From: Porcincola sp945869225
Lineage (GTDB): Bacteria > Bacillota > Clostridia > Lachnospirales > Lachnospiraceae
Direction: 5' to 3'
Length of the DNA: 64,000 bases
Assembly: GCF_052118625.1 (NCBI RefSeq)
Contig: NZ_JBQKGW010000012.1
Span: 1-64,000 of the forward strand
The first letter of the stretch is position 1. Each line of letters opens with the position of its first letter. The position numbers and the translations under genes were made by a program. The notes below the pieces were generated by a model. The model saw only the letters and a list, made by a program, of their open reading frames with translations, had not been told where the DNA came from and did not search any database. Below are positions 25,558 to 34,441 of this stretch, in pieces.

Positions 25558-27195
25558 ATGAAGAATGTACTGGAATATTTGGAACAGACAGCAGGACGCT
25601 TCCCTGAGAAGCGGGCTGTGACCGACCCGGAGGGGAGCCTGACCTTTGCCGGGCTTCTGGAAAAGGCAAGGCAGGCAGGAACATACCTGACAAGGTATAC
25701 GCCGCCCGGACAGCCGGTCGGCATCTATATGAGCAAGTCGAGAGACGCCTATGCGGCGATGCTCGGGATCGTCTATGCCGGCTGCTTCTCTGTCTTTCTC
25801 AATACCGAGCAGGGAACGCTTCGGCTGCGGAAGATGGTTGAGACATCCGGACTTTCCATTGTTCTGACGGACAGACCCGGCGAGGCTGCGCAGACATTCT
25901 GTCCGGAAGAGGAGGACAGTGCGGGGACGGGCAGTGCCGAATCTGGCGGAATTCAGACCGGGGGTGCTGCGTCCGGATGCGTTCTGAGCAGCGGGAGGAA
26001 CAGAGTCCGTCTCCAGTTTCTGGACACAGCAAAGGCGTTCTCCACAGAAGCGGACAGTGTGATCCTGGATGCAGTCAGAGCGCGCCAGACGGACACAGAT
26101 CCGCTTTACTGCAATTTTACCTCCGGTTCGACGGGAACACCGAAGGGCGTCCTGGTCAGCCACAGGAGTGTGATCGACTTCATGAATTATTTTCCGGAGC
26201 TGTTCCACATCACGAAGGATGACGTGATCGGCAACCAGGCTCCGTTTGATTTCGACGTATCGGTGAAGGATATTTACTCTTCCCTGAAGACCGGTGCGGA
26301 GCTGGTCCTGATTCCGAGAAAGTACTTCACCGTCATTACGAACCTGCTGGATTATCTGGATGAAAAGAGGGTCACGACGCTGACCTGGGCGGTTTCTGCC
26401 CTGTGCCTGGTGGTTCAGTTCAGAGGGTTTACCTACAAGGTTCCGTCCTCGATCAGGCGGGTTTTATTCTCGGGAGAGGTGATGCCGGAGCGCTTCCTGA
26501 AGGCATGGATGGAGCAGTACCCGGATGCTGAGTTTGTCAACCTGTACGGACCGAGTGAGATTACCTGCAACTGTACCTACTACAGGGTGCCGCGCTCCAC
26601 AGAAGCTCTGAGCGGAAAGCCCCTTCCGATCGGTGTTCCATTTCCGAATGAGAAGGTTTTTCTGCTGGATGAAAAGGGGCACAGGATCACAGAGAGCGGA
26701 AGAAGCGGAGAGATCTGTGTATCAGGAAGCTGCCTGGCGCTCGGTTACCTGAATGCGCCGGAAGCAACCAGAAAGGCCTTCTGCCCGAGCCCGCTGGAGA
26801 CAAGGTTCCCTGAGCAGATGTACAGGACGGGGGATCTGGGGTATTACAGGGAAGACGGGCAGCTCTGCTTCTCGGGGAGAGCCGATTTCCAGATCAAGCT
26901 GTTCGGCCACCGGATTGAGCTGGAGGAGGTGGAGGGCGCACTCAATACGGCCCATGGTGTCGAGCGCGGCTTCTGTGTATTCAACCGGGAGAAGAACAGG
27001 CTGGAGGCCTGCTACTGCGGACAGGCAGAGCCAAGAGCGCTCAAGGGAGAGCTTCTGAAGCTTCTTCCGCAGTACATGGTTCCGTCAAGGTTCCATCATG
27101 TTCAGGAGATCCCGCTGACAGATCACGGGAAAATGGATCGTAAGAGGGTGCTCGCGCAGCTTGGCGAGGGTACGAAGGAGGAACATACGGCATGA
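25558..27195 (+). CDS. DltA-like amino-acid:carrier-protein ligase
   Basis: 545 residues of an AMP-forming adenylation enzyme. Motifs include FTSGSTGTPKGV, NQAPFDFDVSVKDIY, VNLYGPSEIT, YRTGDLGYY and the final Lys region DHGKMDRKR. It activates an amino acid with ATP and loads it onto the small carrier protein at 28426. In Bacillus DltA a Cys (Cys269) in the FCGEVLP-like motif favours D-Ala; here the motif is LFSGEVMP with Ser305. An insert of about 40 residues, rich in Gly and Ser, lies near 120-160. aaggaagggg precedes ATG 25558, and the stop overlaps the next gene as ATGA. Confidence 0.88.
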   Translation: MKNVLEYLEQTAGRFPEKRAVTDPEGSLTFAGLLEKARQAGTYLTRYTPPGQPVGIYMSKSRDAYAAMLGIVYAGCFSVFLNTEQGTLRLRKMVETSGLSIVLTDRPGEAAQTFCPEEEDSAGTGSAESGGIQTGGAASGCVLSSGRNRVRLQFLDTAKAFSTEADSVILDAVRARQTDTDPLYCNFTSGSTGTPKGVLVSHRSVIDFMNYFPELFHITKDDVIGNQAPFDFDVSVKDIYSSLKTGAELVLIPRKYFTVITNLLDYLDEKRVTTLTWAVSALCLVVQFRGFTYKVPSSIRRVLFSGEVMPERFLKAWMEQYPDAEFVNLYGPSEITCNCTYYRVPRSTEALSGKPLPIGVPFPNEKVFLLDEKGHRITESGRSGEICVSGSCLALGYLNAPEATRKAFCPSPLETRFPEQMYRTGDLGYYREDGQLCFSGRADFQIKLFGHRIELEEVEGALNTAHGVERGFCVFNREKNRLEACYCGQAEPRALKGELLKLLPQYMVPSRFHHVQEIPLTDHGKMDRKRVLAQLGEGTKEEHTA

Positions 27196-28394
27196 CACTG
27201 ACAGCGGAGAGAATTTCAGAAGCGCTTAGGACAGCCCGGACACCCTTCTATATCTTTGATACAGATGAGGCGGCGGATGAGATCAGACGAATGCATGAGA
27301 TGCTTCCGGAGCGGGTGAAGGTCTGCTTCTCGATCAAGGCCAATCCGTATCTGACGGAGGCGCTTGGAAAAGCGGCTGACTATGTGGAAGCCTGTTCGTT
27401 TGGAGAGCTGCGGATCTGCGAGCGGAAAAAGGTCCCGGAGGACAAGATTGTGCTGTCCGGCGTCAACAAGGGAAAGGATGATCTGCTTGCCGCCCTGAAG
27501 CGGCATGGAAGCCGGATCACCTACACGGCGGAATCTCTGACGCAGTGGGAGATCCTGGAACAGTTTGCGGAGCAGACCGGAGAGGAGATCCGTGTGATGC
27601 CAAGGCTCACGGACGGCAGCCAGTTCGGAATGGACAGAAGCGAGATCGAGGAGATTCTCGCCGGAAAGCATGGAAGAAGCGTCCGGGTCTGTGGGATTCA
27701 TTACTTCTCCGGAACACAGAAGAAGAACATCGGGCGCACGACCGAAGAACTGGATATGATTGACAGCTGTCTGCAGGACTGGAAGGCTGCATATGGGTTT
27801 GAACCGGAGCGCCTCGAGTTTGGAAGCGGTATGGCGGTCGACTATTTCTCGGATGAGGAAACCATGAGAAGCCGGGAGAGAAAGGATCTTGAAGCGCTTT
27901 CGGAAAAACTGCAGGCGATGGCGTATCAGGGGAAGGTCACGCTTGAATTCGGAAGACGAATTGCGGCAACCAGCGGGACATACGTGACGACGGTCGCAGA
28001 TGTCAAACGCAGGGGAGCGCACCGGTTTGCGATCGTGGACGGTGGCATCCACCAGGTGAGCTGGTACGGTCAGATGATGGGCATGAAGGTCCCGCCCGTC
28101 TACTGCCTGGAGAAGCCGGAGAGGAAGCAGGAGTGGTCGGTGTTCGGCTCGCTCTGCTCGATGAACGATGTGCTGCTCAGAAGTGCGCAGTTCGGCGAGC
28201 TGAATATCGGTGATCATCTTGTATTCGGGCGCTGCGGGGCGTATGCTCCTACTGAAGGAATGCTGACTTTCTTGAGCAGGGACCTGCCCGGCATATGGAC
28301 ATGGTCTGAGAAGGAAGGGCTCCGCAAGCTGCGCGGGATTCTCCCGACTGACGGGTTGAACTGCGGTGCGGCCGAACTGAAAGATATTGAATGA
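27192..28394 (+). CDS. Type-III PLP decarboxylase, BtrK/exosortase-associated type
   Basis: 400 residues of the alanine racemase/LysA fold. The PLP Lys is Lys49 in FSIKANP; HYFSGTQ and EFGRRIAATSG are phosphate- and PLP-contact motifs. The catalytic Cys is Cys322 in SLCSMNDVL, where diaminopimelate decarboxylase has CESGD; the substrate-binding Glu is missing. GAYAPTEGMLTFLSRDLP resembles BtrK-like enzymes, which decarboxylate glutamyl bound to an acyl carrier. Coupling to the ligase (ATGA overlap) and to the carrier gene supports an on-carrier decarboxylase. LysA is unlikely; a racemase role is the main alternative. Confidence 0.8.
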   Translation: MTLTAERISEALRTARTPFYIFDTDEAADEIRRMHEMLPERVKVCFSIKANPYLTEALGKAADYVEACSFGELRICERKKVPEDKIVLSGVNKGKDDLLAALKRHGSRITYTAESLTQWEILEQFAEQTGEEIRVMPRLTDGSQFGMDRSEIEEILAGKHGRSVRVCGIHYFSGTQKKNIGRTTEELDMIDSCLQDWKAAYGFEPERLEFGSGMAVDYFSDEETMRSRERKDLEALSEKLQAMAYQGKVTLEFGRRIAATSGTYVTTVADVKRRGAHRFAIVDGGIHQVSWYGQMMGMKVPPVYCLEKPERKQEWSVFGSLCSMNDVLLRSAQFGELNIGDHLVFGRCGAYAPTEGMLTFLSRDLPGIWTWSEKEGLRKLRGILPTDGLNCGAAELKDIE

Positions 28395-28425
28395 CATTGA
28401 ATGACGATTATGAAGGAGGAACATC

Positions 28426-28650
28426 ATGGAGAAACTGCTGGCAATTCTGAAAGATATCGATCCTGACATTGACTACGAGAACGAGAAGCATCTGATTGAC
28501 GACGGACTGCTTGATTCTATGCAGGTGCTGGAGCTTGTATCCACGCTGGAGGATGAATTTGACATCGAAGTGACGCCGACCGAACTTGTTCCGGCGAACT
28601 TCAATTCTGCAGACAGCATGTGGAAGATGATCGAGCGCCTGCAGAACTGA
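28426..28650 (+). CDS. Acyl/aminoacyl carrier protein (DltC-like)
   Basis: 74 residues, four-helix carrier protein. The phosphopantetheine Ser is Ser31 in GLLDSMQVLEL, followed by the acidic helix II (LEDEFDIEV). The C-terminal ELVPANFNSADSMW differs from canonical DltC and is closer to stand-alone carriers paired with ligase plus PLP decarboxylase. It should hold the aminoacyl group between ligase, decarboxylase and MBOAT. aaggagg lies upstream of the ATG. Confidence 0.9.
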   Translation: MEKLLAILKDIDPDIDYENEKHLIDDGLLDSMQVLELVSTLEDEFDIEVTPTELVPANFNSADSMWKMIERLQN

Positions 28651-28728
28651 GCGCAGACTTGCAGGGCCGGGGAGGTCTGCCGTTATTCTTTCACAAAGAG
28701 ACAGGCTTCGGGAACAGGAGGGCGGATC

Positions 28729-29436
28729 GTGGCAGAGGAAGACCGGAAGGTGATCTATGCGGCGGATGATGAGGAAAACATCCGGACACTGATTGACACA
28801 TATCTGACGCAGGCAGGGTTCGACGTCCGGACATTCTCAGACGGGGACAGTCTGTTTGCGCAGTTCCAGAAACAGCGCTGCGACCTCGTGGTCCTTGACA
28901 TCATGATGCCGGGGACAGACGGACTGACGATCTGCAGGAAAATCCGGGGGCTTTCGAAGGTGCCGATTGTCATCCTGACAGCCAGGGAGAGCGAGCTGGA
29001 CTATATCACCGGGCTTTCCATGGGCGGGGACGACTATATCATCAAGCCGTTCCGGCCATCGATCTTTGTCATGAGGGTGCGTGCACTTCTGCGCCGCGTT
29101 GACATGGAACGCCAGTCCCAAAAGGGAGAAAAACCACTTTCGTTCGGGGATGTCACGCTGGATGAAAGCAGCCAGCTCGTCCTGGTCAATGGCCGGGACG
29201 CGGGGCTGACGATTACGGAGCGTGCGCTGATCCGATATCTGATTGAAAACAGCGACAGGGCACTGTCAAGGGAAAAGCTGCTCCGGGATGTCTGGGGGAT
29301 CGGACCGGACATCGAGACAAGAGTGGCAGATGAGACCGTCCGGCGTGTGCGGAAGAAACTGAGCGCAGCCGGTTCCAGGGTCCGGATCAATGCGATCTGG
29401 GGCTACGGGTACCGGCTGGGAGAAGGAGACACATGA
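28729..29436 (+). CDS. Two-component response regulator, OmpR family
   Basis: 235 residues. The receiver has acidic DDEE near residue 12-15, the phospho-acceptor Asp in VVLDIMMPG and Lys in IIKPF; the winged-helix domain ends in WGYGYRL. The start is GTG 28729 with ggaggg upstream. It lies 78 bp after the carrier-protein gene and overlaps the kinase start as ATGA. It may regulate the dlt-like operon, since envelope-modification genes are often next to such systems; this is inference. Confidence 0.92.
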   Translation: MAEEDRKVIYAADDEENIRTLIDTYLTQAGFDVRTFSDGDSLFAQFQKQRCDLVVLDIMMPGTDGLTICRKIRGLSKVPIVILTARESELDYITGLSMGGDDYIIKPFRPSIFVMRVRALLRRVDMERQSQKGEKPLSFGDVTLDESSQLVLVNGRDAGLTITERALIRYLIENSDRALSREKLLRDVWGIGPDIETRVADETVRRVRKKLSAAGSRVRINAIWGYGYRLGEGDT

Positions 29437-30887
29437 AGAATCGTCCTGCTGGAGACATATCAAATCGCAGGAAATCAATCTATCAGCATGCCAGCCGTCA
29501 TCTTGGAAAGAGAACGGTCCGGATTGCGTATATGTCGACGGGGATTCTGGCGGTGTTTTTCATCGTGATCCTCGTCGTTTTTCATCTGCTGATGAGCCGG
29601 AATATTCGTGAGAGCTCAATCAGAGCGTTGAAGGAGCTGGAGCAGACCTACTCTTTTGAGAATCTGTACGCCGGATCAGAGACAGAGAGCGAGAGCACCG
29701 GTAAAGCGGGGACGGAGACGGAAGCATTATCGGATGCTGCCCAGGTCTTTGCAGCAATGCCGGACACATCTGCTGCGGAGGATGAGTCCGGAACAGCCGG
29801 GCAGGGGGAAATAACGGAAACGGAAAGTACGGAGGAATCCTCGGGTTCGACGCCCCTGCTGCCTTCGTCTGGCTATGAGAGTGACGATGAAGGGTTTAAC
29901 GTTGCAGTCAGTATCCTGGTGGATCAGCAGTACCGGACAGAGTTCTATGTGACGGAGAATGAAAAAAAGCTTGCTGAGTGGTGCAGGATACATCCATTTC
30001 CGGATGGGAACATCCGGGAAATAGCCGTAGGAAAGAAGAACTACTATGTTCTGAAGATGCAGGATCATTATCTGTCCATCGATGGAAGGTATAAATGGAT
30101 TCTGTACGTCGACATTACATCCCAGCTTCGTCTGGTCCATCTGGTTGAGCGGGCCGAGCTGCTGGTCATGATCATCTGTGCTGTGATCTCGATTTTCCTG
30201 GGAGCCCGGATGGGAATCAGCCTGGAGCTGGAGCAGGAAAAGCAGAAGCAGTTTTTTGAGAATGCATCTCACGAGCTGAAGACACCACTGATGTCAATCC
30301 AGGGCTACGCGGAGGGAATCGGGAGCGGGGTCATCGATGATCCGAAAAAAGCATCCCGGGTCATTCTTTCTGAGACAGACAAGATGCGGGACCTGGTGGA
30401 GGAGATTCTGGCCTTGTCCAGGCTGGAAAGCAGCCAGACAAAGCTGCACATGGAGAGTGTGATGCTGCCGGACGTCATCAATGACTGTCTGATGGCGCTT
30501 GAATATGAAATCAGAAAGCGCGGCCTGGATGTATCGATGAATCTTGAACAGATTAAGATACAGGCGGATCCGGACCAGCTCGGGCGGGTCGTGATGAATC
30601 TGATCTCGAATGCTGTGAAGTATGCGGAGAGCCGCATCGACATCTCCTGCGGGAAAAATTTTCTCAGGATTGTCAACGATGGGCCTTTGCTGGACGAAGA
30701 GGAGAAGCGGCACATTTTTGACCGGTTCTACATCGGAAAGCGGGGCGGGACGGGGATTGGCCTGGCGCTTGTCCAAGAGATTGTGGCGCGGCATGGATGG
30801 AGGATTCGGGTGGATAATACGGCCCGGGGGATCGCGTTTACGATTACATTCGGGCGGGGGTTCAGGCAGCTGGCCGGCTGTTCCTGA
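29433..30887 (+). CDS. Sensor histidine kinase
   Basis: 484 residues with two membrane helices (about 31-54 and 235-258). The outside domain contains a Ser/Thr/Glu-rich, low-complexity stretch (about 75-145), then a small folded part. The cytoplasmic part has the phospho-acceptor box ASHELKTPLM, N box NLISNAVKYAE and G2 box GTGIGLALVQE; the G1 box is altered to NDGPLLDEE. Translationally coupled to the regulator. The acidic, disordered outside linker is a candidate sensor of cationic compounds or surface charge, which is speculation. Confidence 0.9.
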   Translation: MKNRPAGDISNRRKSIYQHASRHLGKRTVRIAYMSTGILAVFFIVILVVFHLLMSRNIRESSIRALKELEQTYSFENLYAGSETESESTGKAGTETEALSDAAQVFAAMPDTSAAEDESGTAGQGEITETESTEESSGSTPLLPSSGYESDDEGFNVAVSILVDQQYRTEFYVTENEKKLAEWCRIHPFPDGNIREIAVGKKNYYVLKMQDHYLSIDGRYKWILYVDITSQLRLVHLVERAELLVMIICAVISIFLGARMGISLELEQEKQKQFFENASHELKTPLMSIQGYAEGIGSGVIDDPKKASRVILSETDKMRDLVEEILALSRLESSQTKLHMESVMLPDVINDCLMALEYEIRKRGLDVSMNLEQIKIQADPDQLGRVVMNLISNAVKYAESRIDISCGKNFLRIVNDGPLLDEEEKRHIFDRFYIGKRGGTGIGLALVQEIVARHGWRIRVDNTARGIAFTITFGRGFRQLAGCS

Positions 30888-31054
30888 AAGGACACGCCAT
30901 CCGTGCGTTTCCCGCAACATGATCGGATTCGCTTCGCACAGGAGCGGTATTTTGTAGTATGATGTCAGCAACATCGAAGGCCGGCAGACCGTAAAGAAAC
31001 GCTGCCAGGCCGGCGGATAAGGGAAGAGTCCTGTCAAGAGAGGAGAGAAAAGAT

Positions 31055-31273
31055 ATGAAAAAACTGCGCAGATCTTCAAGGGATAACAAAATCTGTGGTG
31101 TCTGCGGCGGGATCGCCGAGTACTTTGGCGTAGACGCAACCATTGTCCGGATCCTGTTCGTACTGTTCACACTGGCTGGCGGCTCCGGCATTCTGCTTTA
31201 CATTGCCATGGCCATTATCATGCCGAAGCCGGAGGACGAAAAAGAAAAAGAGGATGAGAAGAACGAAAGCTGA
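31055..31273 (+). CDS. PspC-domain membrane protein
   Basis: 72 residues. The PspC signature is clear: KKLRRSSRDNKICGVCGGIAEYFGVD, then one membrane helix (VRILFVLFTLAGGSGILLYIAMAI). A charged Glu/Lys-rich tail follows. PspC proteins act in envelope-stress sensing. It lies downstream of a two-component system and the dlt-like operon. agagaggaga precedes the ATG. Confidence 0.92.
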   Translation: MKKLRRSSRDNKICGVCGGIAEYFGVDATIVRILFVLFTLAGGSGILLYIAMAIIMPKPEDEKEKEDEKNES

Positions 31274-31310
31274 GGGGGCTGTGTAAAGCGCGCCGCGGAA
31301 GGGGAATGGC

Positions 31311-31378
31311 GTGAAACAGCGTCCGGGAACGTCGAGGCCAAGAGGTGAGACAGCGTCCGGGAACGTCAAAGACAAGAG
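31311..31378 (+). repeat. 34-bp imperfect tandem duplication
   Basis: Two adjacent 34-bp units (31311-31344 and 31345-31378) differ at about four positions and share the core ACAGCGTCCGGGAACGTC. They fill the space between the pspC stop and the terminator at 31379. No ORF or promoter is evident in them. Confidence 0.8.
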
Positions 31379-31408
31379 AAAAGCCGGCAGGGGAGCTGCC
31401 GGCTTTTC
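31379..31408 (+). terminator. Rho-independent terminator after the PspC gene
   Basis: Stem AAAAGCCGGCAG / CTGCCGGCTTTT with a 5-nt loop (GGGAG), the T-rich end being part of the stem. It closes the unit that starts with the dlt-like operon or the two-component system. Confidence 0.85.
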
Positions 31409-31540
31409 AAGGGGAGTATAAATAATTAATAAGGGGTTTGTAAAAGAACCATTAAGGGTAGTCCTTTTACCGCTTCATTATAGTATGTGATGTTTAAAAA
31501 AGCAACCCCCAATCAAAAATCCTGTGGAAAAGAGAGTTGA

Positions 31541-32833
31541 ATGGAAAAATATAAACTGATTGCCCCCTGCCATTTCGGATTGGAGGCGGTTCTGAAGAGA
31601 GAGATCCAGGATCTGGGATATCCGATCACGCTCGTCGAGGACGGAAGAGTGACGTTCGAAGGAGATGCGGCAGCCATCTGCAGGGCGAACGTATTCCTCC
31701 GGACGCCGGAGCGCATTCTTTTGAAAGTCGGAGGGTTTCATGCAGAATCGTTTGAGGACCTGTTCCAGGGAACCAAGGCGATTCCCTGGGAGCAGTACAT
31801 CCCGAAGGACGGCAGGTTCTGGGTTGCAAAGGCAACCGGAATCAAGTCAAAGCTGTTCTCTCCCAGAGACATTCAGTCTGTTATGAAGAAGGCCATGGTC
31901 GACAGGCTTGGCAGTGTGTACGGACTGAGCCATTTCCCTGAGGATGGGGCAGACTATCCGCTCCGCGTGACAATCATGAAGGATGAGGTAACGGTCTGCA
32001 TGGATACGACGGGCGATTCTCTGCACAAAAGAGGGTACCGCCTTCTGACGGCGAAGGCGCCGATTGCGGAGAACCTTGCGGCTGCTTTGATTATGCTGAC
32101 CCCATGGAAGGCGGACAGACCGCTTGTTGACCCGTTCTGCGGCTCCGGGACGATCCCGATCGAGGCGGCTATGATGGCAGCCCATATCGCACCCGGGATG
32201 AATCGTGATTTCCTGGCGGAGAGCTGGGAGAATCTGATTCCGAAGAAGGCCTGGTACGAGGCGGTCGACGAGGCGAATGATCTGATTGACGATCAGGTAC
32301 AGACCGATATCCAGGGCTATGACATTGACGGAGAGATTATCCGGGCGGCAAGAGAGAACGCCAGAAACGCCGGCGTGGATCATCTGATTCATTTTCAGGA
32401 GCGGCCGGTCAGCGAGCTCCGCCATCCGAAGAAGTACGGCTTCGTGATCACGAACCCGCCATATGGGGAGCGCTTGGAGGAAAAGGCGGCACTTCCGGCG
32501 CTGTACAGGCAGATCGGCGAGGCATTCCGCGGGCTTGACAGCTGGTCTGAATATGTGATCACCTCCTATGAGGAAGCGGAACGGTATATCGGACGGAAGG
32601 CGGACAGGAACCGAAAGATCTACAATGGAATGATACGGACCTACTACTACCAGTTCATGGGACCGAAGCCTTCCTTCCGCAGCCATACGGGTGGTTCGCC
32701 TGAATCTGAGAGGGACAAAGCGGTCCCGGACAGGCAAAGCGTGTCCGCGCAGCAGAGCAGGTCTTCCGGTGGGCATACAGGGCGCCGGTCATCGGAACCC
32801 ATCAGAAACCCGGGAAAGAGGAAGAAACCGTGA
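31541..32833 (+). CDS. THUMP-domain 23S rRNA guanine-N2 methyltransferase (RlmL N-terminal type)
   Basis: 430 residues. An N-terminal ferredoxin-like/THUMP region (1-160) binds RNA; the Rossmann-type methyltransferase has DPFCGSGTIPIEAA (SAM site) and the catalytic NPPYGERL. It fits the YpsC/RlmL-N family that makes m2G in 23S rRNA. The last 50 residues are a basic Ser/Arg-rich tail not needed for the fold. Its stop overlaps the GTG start of the next gene. Confidence 0.9.
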   Translation: MEKYKLIAPCHFGLEAVLKREIQDLGYPITLVEDGRVTFEGDAAAICRANVFLRTPERILLKVGGFHAESFEDLFQGTKAIPWEQYIPKDGRFWVAKATGIKSKLFSPRDIQSVMKKAMVDRLGSVYGLSHFPEDGADYPLRVTIMKDEVTVCMDTTGDSLHKRGYRLLTAKAPIAENLAAALIMLTPWKADRPLVDPFCGSGTIPIEAAMMAAHIAPGMNRDFLAESWENLIPKKAWYEAVDEANDLIDDQVQTDIQGYDIDGEIIRAARENARNAGVDHLIHFQERPVSELRHPKKYGFVITNPPYGERLEEKAALPALYRQIGEAFRGLDSWSEYVITSYEEAERYIGRKADRNRKIYNGMIRTYYYQFMGPKPSFRSHTGGSPESERDKAVPDRQSVSAQQSRSSGGHTGRRSSEPIRNPGKRKKP

Positions 32834-34302
32834 GAAGATCCGGACAGGCAGCGGCGGGGGGTGTGCCGGCGGTTTTTCTGGCGGCAGTGCTTGCTGCCTT
32901 TTCTGCGGCCGGCGGGCAGCAGAGAATCACTGAGGATTTCTGCAGCACATCTCCCGGGGCGGAAGAACAGACCGGCGGCCTTTCAGAGAATCTGGATTTC
33001 ATCCAGCCGGATACGCTGCTCTATGGCAGGCCGGGTGCGGATTTCGGGAAGGGAAGCACAGCCGTCTTTGCGACAGACTTTTCACAGGCCAAAGTCAATG
33101 CACCGCTTCCAGAGACATTCAGCTGGGCAGCCTGCGGAAAGAAGCCGACTGTCAGAAACCAGGGTAGTCTGGGAACCTGCTGGGCGCTGACCGCGGCAGA
33201 GGCAGTCGAGTCAGCTCTCCTGCCGCAGACGCGCCTTGTTCTGTCAGCGGATCATATTTCCCTTCAGAATGGATTTGACATCGCACAGGATGAGGGCGGC
33301 GACTACAGCATGATCATGTCCTACATGGCGGATTTCAAGGGACCTGTCACAGAAGAGGAAGACCCCTACGGGGACGGCAGCTCCCCACAGGGACTTAAGG
33401 CGGCGGTCCATGTGGGCGAAATGCGGCTGCTGGAGGGAATGTCTGCCGACCGGATCCGACATATGATATATCGGTTCGGCGCGGTTCAGACGTCTCTGTC
33501 GATGGACAGGACGCGGACAGACCAGGGCCGATCTTTCTATTATAATGAGAAAACCTGCAGCTATTACGATCCGGTGACCGAGCTTCTGAATCACGACGTT
33601 CTGGTTCTTGGCTGGGATGACACGTATTCGAAGAAACATTTCCGGGTGCAGCCCGCGCATGACGGGGCCTGGATCTGTCAGAACAGCTGGGGAGCTGGTT
33701 TCGGGAGGGATGGGATCTTTTATGTCTCCTACGAGGATGCCAATCTGTTTCGAAAGGGAGGCATCGCGTATACGGATGTCAGGACTGCCGATGACGCGGA
33801 TCATGTGCTTGAGACAGACAGCCTTGGATGGCAGGCGAGGCAGGGATATGGATGTGAGAGTGCCTGGTTTGCCGGCGTTTTTGAGACGGACAGCCCGCAG
33901 ATGCTTGAGGCGGCCGGCCTCTATGCGGTCGGGCCTGCGACAACCTGGAGAATGGTTCTCGTCGAGAACTTTCAGGGACCCGACAGTCTTTCAGAGGCAG
34001 CTGACGGGAAAAACGGCATTTTGCTCGGGTGCGGCTGGATCGAGAACCCAGGGTTTTACACACTTCGGCTGAGGTGGCCGCTGAGTCTGCCCGCCGGGAA
34101 GCGGTTTGCGGTTGTTGTCTTTGTCGATACGCCGGGCACCGGAAGACCAGTTGCCGTTGAGACCAGGAAAGACAGGTATACGGACACTGTATCGCTGGAT
34201 GGAAGGGAGTCTTACATCAGCAGGGACGGGGCGAGCTGGGAGCGGACGCAGACAGCATACAGGACGAATGCCTGTCTGAAGCTGTATACTTCAGATACAT
34301 GA
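32830..34302 (+). CDS. Secreted papain-like (C1A) cysteine protease with lectin-like domain
   Basis: 490 residues. A signal peptide (about 1-29, Ala-rich) is followed by a short linker and a C1 peptidase domain: oxyanion Gln111 and nucleophile Cys117 in RNQGSLGTCWA, His255 in LNHDVLVLGW, Asn285 in CQNSWG. The C-terminal 170 residues match the lectin-like beta domain often fused to clostridial C1 proteases. It has no cell-wall sorting motif. The start is GTG, in a GTGA overlap with the methyltransferase gene. Probably exported to act on surface or external proteins. Confidence 0.88.
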   Translation: MRRSGQAAAGGVPAVFLAAVLAAFSAAGGQQRITEDFCSTSPGAEEQTGGLSENLDFIQPDTLLYGRPGADFGKGSTAVFATDFSQAKVNAPLPETFSWAACGKKPTVRNQGSLGTCWALTAAEAVESALLPQTRLVLSADHISLQNGFDIAQDEGGDYSMIMSYMADFKGPVTEEEDPYGDGSSPQGLKAAVHVGEMRLLEGMSADRIRHMIYRFGAVQTSLSMDRTRTDQGRSFYYNEKTCSYYDPVTELLNHDVLVLGWDDTYSKKHFRVQPAHDGAWICQNSWGAGFGRDGIFYVSYEDANLFRKGGIAYTDVRTADDADHVLETDSLGWQARQGYGCESAWFAGVFETDSPQMLEAAGLYAVGPATTWRMVLVENFQGPDSLSEAADGKNGILLGCGWIENPGFYTLRLRWPLSLPAGKRFAVVVFVDTPGTGRPVAVETRKDRYTDTVSLDGRESYISRDGASWERTQTAYRTNACLKLYTSDT

Positions 34303-34441
34303 AGGCGCGCACCAAAGCGGCAGGCATCTGAACTTGTCCGTCAGCAGAGAAACAATACGCGGCGGCAGAGGGCGGAGAACAGAGGGCAGAAGGACGAAGC
34401 GCGCCGGCAGGTGCAGATACGGACTGATACAGGAGAGAAGA

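Noticed and set aside
27192..28394. Annotation as diaminopimelate decarboxylase lysA
   Set aside because: The CESGD substrate motif is replaced by CSMND and the gene is embedded in a ligase-carrier operon.
27216..28469. 417-codon minus-strand frame
   Set aside because: Antisense to the PLP decarboxylase with conserved motifs on the + strand; no recognisable domain on the minus strand.
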